Assembly (NCBI GenBank): GCA_045590195.1 | Contig: JAZNQN010000063.1 | Span: forward strand, 1 to 24,472 | Source of the DNA: JAZNQN01 sp045590195 | GTDB lineage: Bacteria; Bacillota; Clostridia; UMGS1883; UMGS1540 | Direction: 5' to 3' | Length of the DNA: 24,472 bases | Program-made: the position numbers and the translations under genes | Part shown: piece after piece, positions 13,992 to 21,649 of the stretch | How the letters are laid out: each line of letters opens with the position of its first letter | Position numbering within the stretch: the first letter of the stretch is position 1 | The notes under the pieces: model-generated | Seen by the model: the letters and a program-made list of their open reading frames with translations, nothing else | Database searches by the model: none | Told to the model about the DNA's origin: nothing

Positions 13992-16466
13992 TTACACGCC
14001 TGCTTTGTTGCGTCTTATCTGTTCGCCTTCTGTAAAGTTAGCTGTTGCAACGTGGCCCGGAAGTGGAAGAATTTTTTCATTGATTGCATCAATGATCCAT
14101 TCAGGCTGTGGGAAGAAGTAGTTTTCAAGCTCGTGAGCAGGTGTGATCCAGTTACGAGCGCCAACAACTACAGGAGGTGCATCGAGGTAATCGAATGCCA
14201 ATTCGCTGATTGTCTGAGCCATTTCTTTAAGGTGTGAACCACGCTCGCAAGCGTCACTTGCAAGTACGATTCTGCCTGTTTTCTTAACTGATTCGATTAC
14301 TTTATCGTAGTTAAATGGTACGATTGAACGAGCATCGATAACTTCAGCTGAAATACCATATTTTTCTTCAAGCTGTTTTGCAGCTTCAAGTGCTCTGTAA
14401 AGTGTAGCACCAATTGTAAGAATTGTTACATCGCTACCAGCTTTCTTAACGTCTGGTTCGCCGAATGGGATTTCATAGTATTCTGCAGGAACGCCACCTT
14501 CGTGGAACTGTTCGCCTACATCGTAAATTCTCTGGCTTTCGAAGAAGATTACAGGGTCTGTACCTGAGAGAGCGGAAGCCATAAGACCTTTAGCATCGTA
14601 TGGTGTTGCAGGGAATGCAACTTTAAGACCAGGAATGTGAGCAACAAGTGCTGTCCAGTCCTGTGAGTGCTGTGCACCGTATTTACTACCAACGGATACA
14701 CGAACTACAACAGGCATTTTGAGAATGCCGGCACTCATTGACTGCCATTTAGCGAGCTGGTTGAATACTTCGTCACCTGCACGGCCGAGGAAGTCACAGT
14801 ACATAAGCTCTGCAATAACTCTACCACCGCTCATAGCGTAACCTACTGCGCTACCTACGATAGCAGCTTCGGAAATTGGGGAGTTGAAGAATCTATGATA
14901 TGGGAGAGCCTCTGTAAGACCACGGTAAACTGCAAATGCACCACCCCAGTCACGGTTATCTTCGCCGTATGCTACGAGTGTAGGATCTTTATAGAATCTA
15001 TCGATAATAGCTTCGAAAAGACCATCACGGAGCTGGTAAACTTTATTTTTAGATACTGGTTTGCCTTTAGCATCAAAGCCAAATCTTTCTTTCTTAGCAA
15101 TAGCCTGTACTCTTGGGTTTTCTTCCATTGGCATAAGAACGTCTGGCTGTCTGTCATCAAATGCTTCAACTTTTTCATTTGAGAACATAAGTTTTTCAAT
15201 TGTGTCAGGCTGAGCTGAAAGGTTAATTCTTGGAGATACGCTGTCATCGATTGCGAGAGTGCAAACTTTCATCATTCTTTCAACGATATCTTCATCCATA
15301 GCATCAAAGTCAGCTTTTTTAAGTACTTTAGCTTCAATCATTTTAGCTTTGTAAGCCTCAAGTACATCATGAGCTGCCCACGCATCTTTTTCCTCTTTTG
15401 TTCTGTAGCTGTCGGAGTCGGATGGTGAGTGACCTGCCATACGGTATGTGAGAGTATCCATAAGAACAGGGCCACGGCCTTCTTTGATGATTTCAATTTT
15501 ACGACGCATAGCATCGATAACTGCCAGAGGGTTGTAACCGTCAACTCTTTCTGCGTGCATCTGGTCAGGATTTACACCTGCACCAACACGAGCGAGAATG
15601 TTATAAGCCATTGTTTCGCCCATTGTCTGGCCGCCCATACCGTAAAGGTTATTGAAGAAGTTGAAGATAATTGGAAGACCTTTATTGTAGCCTTCTTCCC
15701 AGAGGTTTGTAATCTGGTCCATAGCACCCATGTTAAGTGCTTCCCAAACAGGGCCGCAACCGAGGGATGCGTCACCTACGTTGGAGATTACGATACCTTC
15801 TTTATTATTAACTCTCTTATAAAGAGCGCCACCCATTGCAACTGTTGCACTACCACCAACGATAGCGTTGTTTGGATAAATACCAAATGGTGTGAAGAAT
15901 GCGTGCATTGAGCCGCCAAGACCTTTGTTAAAGCCTGTTTCTCTTGCAAAAATTTCAGCAAGTGCACCGTAGAGGAGGAAGTCCATAGCGATTTCTTTTA
16001 CATTTGCGTTATCTTTCTGTTTGCCGAGGATAACTTTAAGTGTAGCACCGCCAAGGAAGCCTTCCATAATTTCCATAAGCTCTTTATCGTCGATTTTCTG
16101 GATAGCTGAAAGACCTTTTGCAAGGATTTCGCCGTGGCTTCTGTGTGAACCGAAGATGTTATCTTCTTTACCTAAAAGGTATGCCTGACCTACGGCAGAA
16201 GCTTCCTGTCCCATTGAAAGGTGGGCAGGACCTGGGTTATTGTACTCAATTGCGTTATAAGCGCCTGTTGTTTTAATTGAGTAGAGCATGCTTTCGAATT
16301 CACGGATAATTCTCATATCGCGGTAAATTCTTTTAAAATCGTCTTTTGAGAAGTTTTCGCTTTCTTCTTTAATTGTTTTGTTGTACTGGTTAACAGGGAT
16401 ATCTGTAAATTTAACATAACCCGGTTTTCTCAGTTCATTTGGGTCCAAAAACAGTGATTTTGTCAT
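13992..16466 (-). CDS. Fused E1 alpha-beta subunit of a thiamine-dependent 2-oxoacid/acetoin dehydrogenase
   Basis: The ThDP-dependent decarboxylating (or acetoin-cleaving) component, which passes an acyl group to the E2 lipoyl arm. In 824 residues an E1-alpha domain (about 40-420) is joined to an E1-beta domain (about 475-824). The alpha part shows SHRSHGE (107-113), GGSMH (184-188), the ThDP/Mg motif starting GDA (231) and ending NN (272-273), and RMAGHSPSDSDSYR. The beta part shows VAYGEDN, SPISEAAIVGSAVGYAMSGG and GAQHSQDW. Two stretches exceed typical E1-alpha: about 40 extra residues between SHRSHGE and GGSMH, and about 12 inside the ThDP motif. The ATG at 16466 has AAGGAGAG upstream and lies 16 nt after E3. 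Substrate (pyruvate, branched-chain acids or acetoin) is undetermined. Confidence 0.93.
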   Translation of the reverse strand: MTKSLFLDPNELRKPGYVKFTDIPVNQYNKTIKEESENFSKDDFKRIYRDMRIIREFESMLYSIKTTGAYNAIEYNNPGPAHLSMGQEASAVGQAYLLGKEDNIFGSHRSHGEILAKGLSAIQKIDDKELMEIMEGFLGGATLKVILGKQKDNANVKEIAMDFLLYGALAEIFARETGFNKGLGGSMHAFFTPFGIYPNNAIVGGSATVAMGGALYKRVNNKEGIVISNVGDASLGCGPVWEALNMGAMDQITNLWEEGYNKGLPIIFNFFNNLYGMGGQTMGETMAYNILARVGAGVNPDQMHAERVDGYNPLAVIDAMRRKIEIIKEGRGPVLMDTLTYRMAGHSPSDSDSYRTKEEKDAWAAHDVLEAYKAKMIEAKVLKKADFDAMDEDIVERMMKVCTLAIDDSVSPRINLSAQPDTIEKLMFSNEKVEAFDDRQPDVLMPMEENPRVQAIAKKERFGFDAKGKPVSKNKVYQLRDGLFEAIIDRFYKDPTLVAYGEDNRDWGGAFAVYRGLTEALPYHRFFNSPISEAAIVGSAVGYAMSGGRVIAELMYCDFLGRAGDEVFNQLAKWQSMSAGILKMPVVVRVSVGSKYGAQHSQDWTALVAHIPGLKVAFPATPYDAKGLMASALSGTDPVIFFESQRIYDVGEQFHEGGVPAEYYEIPFGEPDVKKAGSDVTILTIGATLYRALEAAKQLEEKYGISAEVIDARSIVPFNYDKVIESVKKTGRIVLASDACERGSHLKEMAQTISELAFDYLDAPPVVVGARNWITPAHELENYFFPQPEWIIDAINEKILPLPGHVATANFTEGEQIRRNKAGV

Positions 16467-16482
16467 TTTTTATCTCTCCTTC

Positions 16483-17850
16483 TTAAAGTTTTGACTGGAA
16501 TATTGCTTCTCTTATAATTTCACAAACAGTTGGGTGTGGGAACACGAGCTCTTTAATTTCATCAAGGCGCATCTGTGTTTCAACCATAATGCTTGCAGCT
16601 ACGATAAATTCGGAAGCATAGTTTCCGATTACGTGGCAACCGAGAAGACGTTTATATTTTTTATCTATGATAAGTTTGCAAATGCCGCCTTTGCCGCCTT
16701 CTGCAACATATCTGCCTGAAAATTCCATAGGAATTTTGATAACTTCAACATCGTAGCCTGCATCTTTTGCAGCTTTTTCTGTAAGGCCAACTGCGCCAAC
16801 TTCAGGATTTGTATAAATAACTGAAGGAATTGCATCATAGCGCATAACGTCACGTTTGCCGATAATGTTGTTAATTGCAACTTCTGTTTCTCTGTAAGCT
16901 GTGTGAGCTAACATAATTTTGCCGTTTACATCGCCGCTTGCATAAACGCCGGGAACGTTTGTTTTCATTTTATCGTCTGTTACGATTGCACCTCTTTCGC
17001 AAAGAACGCCGATTGTTTCAAGACCAATGTCTTTTGTTCTTGCTCTTCTGCCGATTGAAAGCAAAACTTTGTCGCAGGCAACGGTTTCTTTTTTGCCATC
17101 TTTTTCAAATTCTACTACGCCGTCTTTAATTTTTGTAACCTTAGCGCCGAGGTTGAATTTAATGCCTTTTTTAGCATAGTCTTTCTGAAGGATATCGCTG
17201 ATATCGCTATCTGTTGGGCCTGCAATATGGTCGAGCATTTCGATAACTGTTACTTCGCTTCCAACGCTATTATAATATGAAGCCATTTCAAGGCCTATTA
17301 CACCGCCGCCAACTACAACGAGGGCTTTTGGAATTTCAGTAAGGTCTAAGATTTCGCGGTTTGTTAAAACAAAACCTGCCTCAACGCTTTCTTTAACGCC
17401 ATCGATAGGTGGAACAACAGCTTCGCTGCCTGTTGAAATTAAAAGGTTTGTAGCAGTATAAGTTTTGCCTGCCGCTTCAACTGTATAGCCTTCTGCGCTT
17501 TTGCCTGTTATAACGCCTCTTTCTTTAAGAGTATCTACTTTTGCGCCTTTAAGCTGCATTTCGATACCGGAAACGAGAGTTTTAACAACTTTATTTTTTC
17601 TTTCAACAACCTTTTTCTGGTCGATTGAAGCACCTTCTACTGTTACGCCATAGTCTGCGCCGTGTTTAGCGTAGTCGTAAGCTTTTGCACAGTAGAGAAG
17701 TGATTTTGAAGGCACGCAGCCTTCATTTAAACACACGCCGCCGAAAGCTCTTTCTTCGATTACAAGAGTTTTAAGGCCTGCGTGGCCGGCTCTTTCGCCT
17801 GCAAGGTAACCTGCAGGGCCGCCGCCTAATACGATTAAATCATATTTCAT
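16483..17850 (-). CDS. lpdA: Dihydrolipoyl dehydrogenase (E3)
   Basis: FAD flavoprotein that reoxidises dihydrolipoyl groups on E2 with NAD+. The 455 residues show the FAD-binding GGGPAGY near residue 10, the redox disulfide in GGVCLNEGCVPSKSL, the NAD-binding GGGVIGLEMA, the FAD-binding GDVNGKIMLAHTA and the C-terminal HPTVCE with the catalytic His-Glu pair. I start at the ATG at 17850, which has AAAGGTAG upstream and the usual MKYDLIVLGGG N-terminus. The frame stays open to 17913, but the extra 21 codons run into the hairpin array and are not homologous to E3. No N-terminal lipoyl domain is fused. It lies 281 nt after E2, by far the longest gap in the operon. Confidence 0.95.
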   Translation of the reverse strand: MKYDLIVLGGGPAGYLAGERAGHAGLKTLVIEERAFGGVCLNEGCVPSKSLLYCAKAYDYAKHGADYGVTVEGASIDQKKVVERKNKVVKTLVSGIEMQLKGAKVDTLKERGVITGKSAEGYTVEAAGKTYTATNLLISTGSEAVVPPIDGVKESVEAGFVLTNREILDLTEIPKALVVVGGGVIGLEMASYYNSVGSEVTVIEMLDHIAGPTDSDISDILQKDYAKKGIKFNLGAKVTKIKDGVVEFEKDGKKETVACDKVLLSIGRRARTKDIGLETIGVLCERGAIVTDDKMKTNVPGVYASGDVNGKIMLAHTAYRETEVAINNIIGKRDVMRYDAIPSVIYTNPEVGAVGLTEKAAKDAGYDVEVIKIPMEFSGRYVAEGGKGGICKLIIDKKYKRLLGCHVIGNYASEFIVAASIMVETQMRLDEIKELVFPHPTVCEIIREAIFQSKL

Positions 17851-17890
17851 TTTGAGTTCTACCTTTCTATAATCTTTTACAAATAGGTTA

Positions 17891-18085
17891 TGAATTGACA
17901 ACCAAGTTGTCATGAATTCTCGCTTCGCTCCATGAATTGATGCTCTGCATCATGAATTGAATTTCAAAGAAATTCATTTTGGTTGAAAATCAAAGATTTT
18001 CTTCATTAATGAAAGCATGGCTTTCAATTCATGAAGATTTATCGTCTATTCATGAAATTGAAAATTTCAATTCATGCCGAAGGCA
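17891..18085. repeat. Array of short triloop stem-loops between the E2 and E3 genes
   Basis: At least seven perfect short stems, each with a three-base loop, lie in tandem: 17896-17912 (7 bp), 17938-17952 (6 bp), 17958-17976 (8 bp), 17985-18001 (7 bp), 18010-18026 (7 bp), 18053-18069 (7 bp) and 18075-18085 (4 bp). Two further units (17919-17931 and about 18035-18048) are degenerate. Stem sequences differ, while the linkers are near-constant: ATGAATT in one half and its complement AATTCAT in the other, read on either strand. This would let the whole array fold as one long arm with side hairpins. It is transcribed inside the operon and starts about 30 nt before the E3 ribosome binding site. It is not coding and not CRISPR. 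Confidence 0.85.
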
Positions 18086-18101
18086 ATTCATTCTTGTCCG
18101 C

Positions 18102-18132
18102 CTTTTTGCGGTCTGGACTTTTTTAACATCCC
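18102..18132 (-). repeat. Post-stop core motif, copy 2
   Basis: On the minus strand, GGGATGTTA, a run of A, then GTCCAGACCGCAAAAAG. Its first G is the last base of the E2 stop codon TAG. It continues with GCGGAC, which can pair with the core's GTCC or CCGC, and then enters the triloop hairpin array. It matches copies 1 and 3 but has a different sequence behind it. Confidence 0.85.
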
Positions 18133-19433
18133 TATTTAGAAAGTAATATACTGAAGTTTTCAAGCGCAAATGCAATATCCTTGAGAAGTTTTGCAGCAGG
18201 AGCGCCGTCAACAGCTCTGTGGTCAAATGTAAGTGAAAGACCCATTTTTGGATATGTTTTGATTTCGCCGTTTACTTCTTTAATGCCTGTTGTAATTGTA
18301 TCAACACCGAGGATTCCTGTCTGTGGTGGGTTGATAACAGGTGTAAAGCTTTCAATACCGAGAGAACCGAGGTTTGTAACTGTAAATGTTCCGCCGCTTA
18401 AAAGGTCAGGGCTGATTGTACCGCTCTGTGCAGCTGCAGCAAGCTCTTTGCTTTCTGCTGAAATTTCGTTAAGAGATTTATCAGAAGCTGCAAAAATTGT
18501 TGGAACCATAAGGCCGCGTGGAGTATCTACTGCCATACCAAGGTTAACTTTTGAGAAGTATCTCATTTTGTCGCCAAGGAAGTGAGCATTTAAATCTTTG
18601 TGGTTTAAAAGTACACGTGATACTGCGTAAAGCACGATATCGTTAAGTGTAATATTTGCAAGGCCGAGTTTTTCGCCGCCTGCTTTAACTTTTGCACGGA
18701 ATGCCTGGATTTCAGTAGCATCGAACGAAGTATTGAGAGTAAGCTGAGCCATTTCGGAAAGGGATGCATGCATACTCTTTGCAATAACTTTTCTGATGTT
18801 TGTAAGAGGAACATCGGTAACCTCTGCCTGGGCTGCAGGTGCTGCCGCTGCCATAGGAGCCTGTTTACCCAAATCTTCAACTCTTACTCTGCCGCCGATA
18901 CCGCTGCCCTCAAGGCCTGCAATGTCGTTGCCTGCTACGGCCGAAACGCCGCTGTCTGCAAGGCGCTGAATATCACGCTCGATAATTCTGCCTGCAGGGC
19001 CTGATGGAGCTGCCATAGAAGCATCGATACCTTTTTTATCAGCAAGAGCACGTGCTCTTGGGGAAACTTTAAGGTCGCCTGTTTTATTTTCTGTAATTAC
19101 TACTGCAGCTGCTTCTTCTTTTTTCTCTTCTGCGGCTGCGGGAGCATCGTCTTCGTCATCGTCTGTTGCAGGCTTAAACTGTGAAGCATCTTCGCCTTCT
19201 TCGCCGATAACGCATACGTTTAAAAGACATTCAACATCGTCGCCCTCTTCGAAGAAGATTTCAAGCATTGTGCCTTCAACTGTTGCTTCTTCATCAAAGG
19301 TTGCTTTGTCTGTTTCGTAGGTAAAAAGCATATCGCCAACTGCTACTTTATCGCCTTTTTGCTTGTGCCATTTAGCGATGATACAGCTTTCAACCGACTG
19401 GCCCTGTTTGGGCATAATAATAGGGGTTGCCAT
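18132..19433 (-). CDS. Dihydrolipoamide acyltransferase (E2)
   Basis: Core acyltransferase of a 2-oxoacid or acetoin dehydrogenase complex; its swinging lipoyl arm carries the acyl group from E1 to CoA and hands electrons to E3. The 433 residues comprise an N-terminal lipoyl domain (1-75) with the lipoylated lysine in YETDKATF (Lys43), an acidic and Ala-rich linker (about 85-110), a peripheral-subunit-binding domain (about 122-160, SPRARALADKKGID ... GRIIERDI), a second short Gly-rich GIGGRVRVEDL stretch that resembles a partial repeat of it, and the catalytic domain ending with the active-site FDHRAVDG. The ATG at 19433 has AAAGGAT upstream and lies 30 nt after the zinc dehydrogenase gene. 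Confidence 0.94.
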   Translation of the reverse strand: MATPIIMPKQGQSVESCIIAKWHKQKGDKVAVGDMLFTYETDKATFDEEATVEGTMLEIFFEEGDDVECLLNVCVIGEEGEDASQFKPATDDDEDDAPAAAEEKKEEAAAVVITENKTGDLKVSPRARALADKKGIDASMAAPSGPAGRIIERDIQRLADSGVSAVAGNDIAGLEGSGIGGRVRVEDLGKQAPMAAAAPAAQAEVTDVPLTNIRKVIAKSMHASLSEMAQLTLNTSFDATEIQAFRAKVKAGGEKLGLANITLNDIVLYAVSRVLLNHKDLNAHFLGDKMRYFSKVNLGMAVDTPRGLMVPTIFAASDKSLNEISAESKELAAAAQSGTISPDLLSGGTFTVTNLGSLGIESFTPVINPPQTGILGVDTITTGIKEVNGEIKTYPKMGLSLTFDHRAVDGAPAAKLLKDIAFALENFSILLSK

Positions 19434-19463
19434 TTTTCATCTATCCTTTCCTATAATAATTAC

Positions 19464-20711
19464 TTATATATTTGCAAGCAGATATTTTTCTGCTTCAGCA
19501 TTCCAAAGACCATTGTATTTTTTACAAATTTCAGCAAGGTTTTTGAAAAGGTCGTTATCTTTTCCAAGCTCTTCAAAATCATCAATTGCAGTAAGAGGCA
19601 TATTGATATGTGTATAAATAAGCTTTTTACCGCCTTTAATATTGGGAAGGTTAAGGGTTGTTTCGACTCCTGCATCAAGACCGCCGATGTGTGTAATCAT
19701 AGCGGCAGGGTTAAGTTTACCCGCTTCCATCATACGGAGAGATTCTTTCATATCATCTGTATTACCGCCTGATGTACCAACAATATGAGTTGAGCCGTAG
19801 TGAACATTATAGAAGTTAAATTCAGCTTTGAACTCGGGGTTTGTTGGGCCTGCGAAGAAGTTAAGGCAACCATCTTTACCTAAAAGAGCATCGCCCATTT
19901 CAACAACGGGTTTTACAGGAGCGTAAACGTAAACATCGTCAAAACCATCGCAATCAATCATTTTCTTAAGGTCGTCAGCAGTTTTATCAGATGTATTAAC
20001 ATACATAAGGTTAATGCCGTTTTTAGCGGCTTCTTCAACTGTTAAAATGCTTGCGGCACGATTGAGACGTGCATCGTCGATATCAGTTACGATAAGGTTT
20101 TTAGGTTTTCTGTCGCCGTGGATTGCATAGTCGATACAGCCCATACCCATAGGACCTGCACCAGCCAAAATTGCCATATTACCACCGATTTTAATACCCA
20201 TATCGTGAACGTAGCAACCGTTTTTGGTGTGGTACTGTGCGTGGAAACCGCCTACGATACAGCTCATAGGTTCAGCAAGTGAGCCATAGAAGAATGCATC
20301 GCCGCCGTAGTGGAGAAGGCAGCCTGTTTCCATAACTTCCTGTGGGATAATAACATATGTAGCCTGGCCGCCGATATATTTATATGAATAACCGGGTGCG
20401 TAAAGTGAACCTTTATAGTTCATTGCAGGCTGAATTGAAAAACGGTCGCCGGCTTTCCATTCGCCCTGCCATTTTGCACCAACTTCAACAATTTCGCCAC
20501 AAAATTCGTGACCTGTAATTGTTGGGTTAACATCAATGTCTTCGGGAACTCTCTTATGGTCGGCACCCTGAATAGCCGCTTTGTATGATGACATACAAAT
20601 AGAATCGGAAACAATTTTTGCAAGGATTTCATCATCCTTAATCTGTGGCAACTCGAATTCTTCAAGTCTTAAATCGTTTTTGCCATAAAGTCTTATAGCT
20701 TTTGTTTTCAT
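19464..20711 (-). CDS. Zinc-type dehydrogenase, L-sorbose-1-phosphate reductase-like
   Basis: Medium-chain NAD(P)-dependent dehydrogenase. The 415 residues show an N-terminal GroES-like catalytic domain with a zinc cysteine in SICMSSYKAA, GHEFCGEIVEVG (His and Glu ligands), AEPMSC, and a Rossmann nucleotide fold AGAGPMGMG followed by VTDIDDARL. The overall pattern (SSYKAAIQGADHKRVP, APGYSY) recalls L-sorbose-1-phosphate reductases rather than typical butanediol dehydrogenases; this is recognition by memory, not a search. The ATG at 20711 is favoured for its 9-nt spacing from AAGGAAGG; an ATG at 20717 adds two residues. It lies between the DeoR regulator and E2, so it probably supplies the complex with its substrate or a precursor. 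I cannot name that substrate. Confidence 0.82.
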   Translation of the reverse strand: MKTKAIRLYGKNDLRLEEFELPQIKDDEILAKIVSDSICMSSYKAAIQGADHKRVPEDIDVNPTITGHEFCGEIVEVGAKWQGEWKAGDRFSIQPAMNYKGSLYAPGYSYKYIGGQATYVIIPQEVMETGCLLHYGGDAFFYGSLAEPMSCIVGGFHAQYHTKNGCYVHDMGIKIGGNMAILAGAGPMGMGCIDYAIHGDRKPKNLIVTDIDDARLNRAASILTVEEAAKNGINLMYVNTSDKTADDLKKMIDCDGFDDVYVYAPVKPVVEMGDALLGKDGCLNFFAGPTNPEFKAEFNFYNVHYGSTHIVGTSGGNTDDMKESLRMMEAGKLNPAAMITHIGGLDAGVETTLNLPNIKGGKKLIYTHINMPLTAIDDFEELGKDNDLFKNLAEICKKYNGLWNAEAEKYLLANI

Positions 20712-20726
20712 AATCATCTTCCTTCC

Positions 20727-21482
20727 TTAATATATTGTTACATTTTTTTCTTTAATATTTTTTAAAACAGCCTTATCAAAGCCCGAATCGGTTACAAAAA
20801 CATCGATATCATCAGGAGTTGCAAAAGTGAAAGGATGATTTGCACCAAGCTTTGTGCTGTCCATAACCAAAATTATTTTCTGCGCCTTTTTAATAACTGC
20901 GCTTTTAAGGCGACACTCATCGTAGTTACCGCAGGTAAAGCCATGTTCTGCCGTATAGCCCGAAGCGGCTAAAATTGCGGTGTTTATATTTATGTCTTCC
21001 AAAAATTCAACCGCGTGAAGGCCCGAAAGAGCAATATTATCACGGTTAAGCCTGCCGCATATAACATTTATTTCGCAGTTTTTGTTTTTTGTAAGCTCCA
21101 TAGCAATATTTGGCCCGTTTGTAACGGCGAAAAGTGGTTTCTCGCCTACGGCTTTTGCTATTTGCATAACTGTACTTCCTGCATCGAAATAAAGGCAGCT
21201 GTTCTCCTCAATAAGTGCGGCCGCTTTTTCGGCAATTTCTTTTTTGAGAGAGGGGTTTATAAACTCACGTTTATTATAACTGTCCTCTTTCATCATCGTA
21301 AGATTTTTAATACTTTTCGCGCCGCCCTTTGTTCTTATAATATCGCCTTCGCCCTCCAAAAACTCAAGGTCGCGGCGAAGAGTCATAGTAGAAACCGAAG
21401 GAAACATTTCGGAAAGCTCCGAAAGGCTTACAAAATCGTTATTTGAGATATATTCTTTTATCTGCTGACGTCTCTGTTTCAA
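20727..21482 (-). CDS. DeoR-family transcriptional regulator
   Basis: Repressor-type regulator, usually responsive to a phosphorylated sugar. The 251 residues show an N-terminal winged helix (RRQQIKEYI ... LSEMFPSVSTMTLRRDLEFLE ... RTKGGA, about 4-60) and a C-terminal sugar-isomerase-like effector domain (about 75-240) with YFDAGSTVMQIA and VTNGPNIA. I place the start at TTG 21482, 9 nt after GGAGGTG. A GTG at 21494 is part of that binding site and so has no spacing. It is the first gene of the dehydrogenase operon, which it most likely controls together with itself. A sugar-phosphate effector would agree with the sorbose-phosphate-reductase-like neighbour. Confidence 0.88.
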   Translation of the reverse strand: MKQRRQQIKEYISNNDFVSLSELSEMFPSVSTMTLRRDLEFLEGEGDIIRTKGGAKSIKNLTMMKEDSYNKREFINPSLKKEIAEKAAALIEENSCLYFDAGSTVMQIAKAVGEKPLFAVTNGPNIAMELTKNKNCEINVICGRLNRDNIALSGLHAVEFLEDININTAILAASGYTAEHGFTCGNYDECRLKSAVIKKAQKIILVMDSTKLGANHPFTFATPDDIDVFVTDSGFDKAVLKNIKEKNVTIY

Positions 21483-21527
21483 AAAGTATTTCACCTCCGA
21501 ATTTGAAAAATTATCACATCAACTAAC

Positions 21528-21561
21528 ATTATATATGAAAAAAAATAACACGTCAAGTGTT
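21528..21561 (-). promoter_or_regulatory. Promoter and candidate operator of the dehydrogenase operon
   Basis: On the minus strand, TTGACG (21551-21556) and a perfect TATAAT (21528-21533) are 17 bases apart. The -35 box is embedded in the inverted repeat AACAC-n5-GTGTT (21547-21561), a plausible site for DeoR-type autoregulation. I see no other strong promoter until E1, so regulator, dehydrogenase, E2, E3 and E1 are probably one transcript. Confidence 0.8.
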
Positions 21562-21590
21562 TTGGATTAAAATTATTACATAAAATTCAC

Positions 21591-21620
21591 GAATAATTAC
21601 CTTTATATTTAGTGATAATA
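21591..21620 (+). promoter_or_regulatory. Sigma-G-like promoter of spoVAC-spoVAD
   Basis: GAATA (21591-21595) and GATAATA (21614-21620) are separated by 18 bases. This fits the forespore sigma-G pattern known from Bacillus (-35 near GHATR, -10 near CATNNTA) with one mismatch in the -10. It matches forespore expression of spoVA genes. Confidence 0.6.
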
Positions 21621-21649
21621 AATATAGCAATTTTCGGGAGGCAAAAAAA

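Noticed and set aside
17851..17913. A 21-residue N-terminal extension of E3
   Set aside because: It lies in the hairpin array region and upstream of the natural ribosome binding site; E3 proteins begin at the Met at 17850.
17891..18085. A CRISPR array between E2 and E3
   Set aside because: The constant parts are only about 7 bases long, the units are self-complementary rather than unique spacers, spacing is irregular, and no cas genes are nearby.
18102..18132. An integron attC-type site at the core motif
   Set aside because: There is no integrase gene, no paired R/L box arrangement, and no cassette array; the resemblance is limited to imperfect dyad symmetry.
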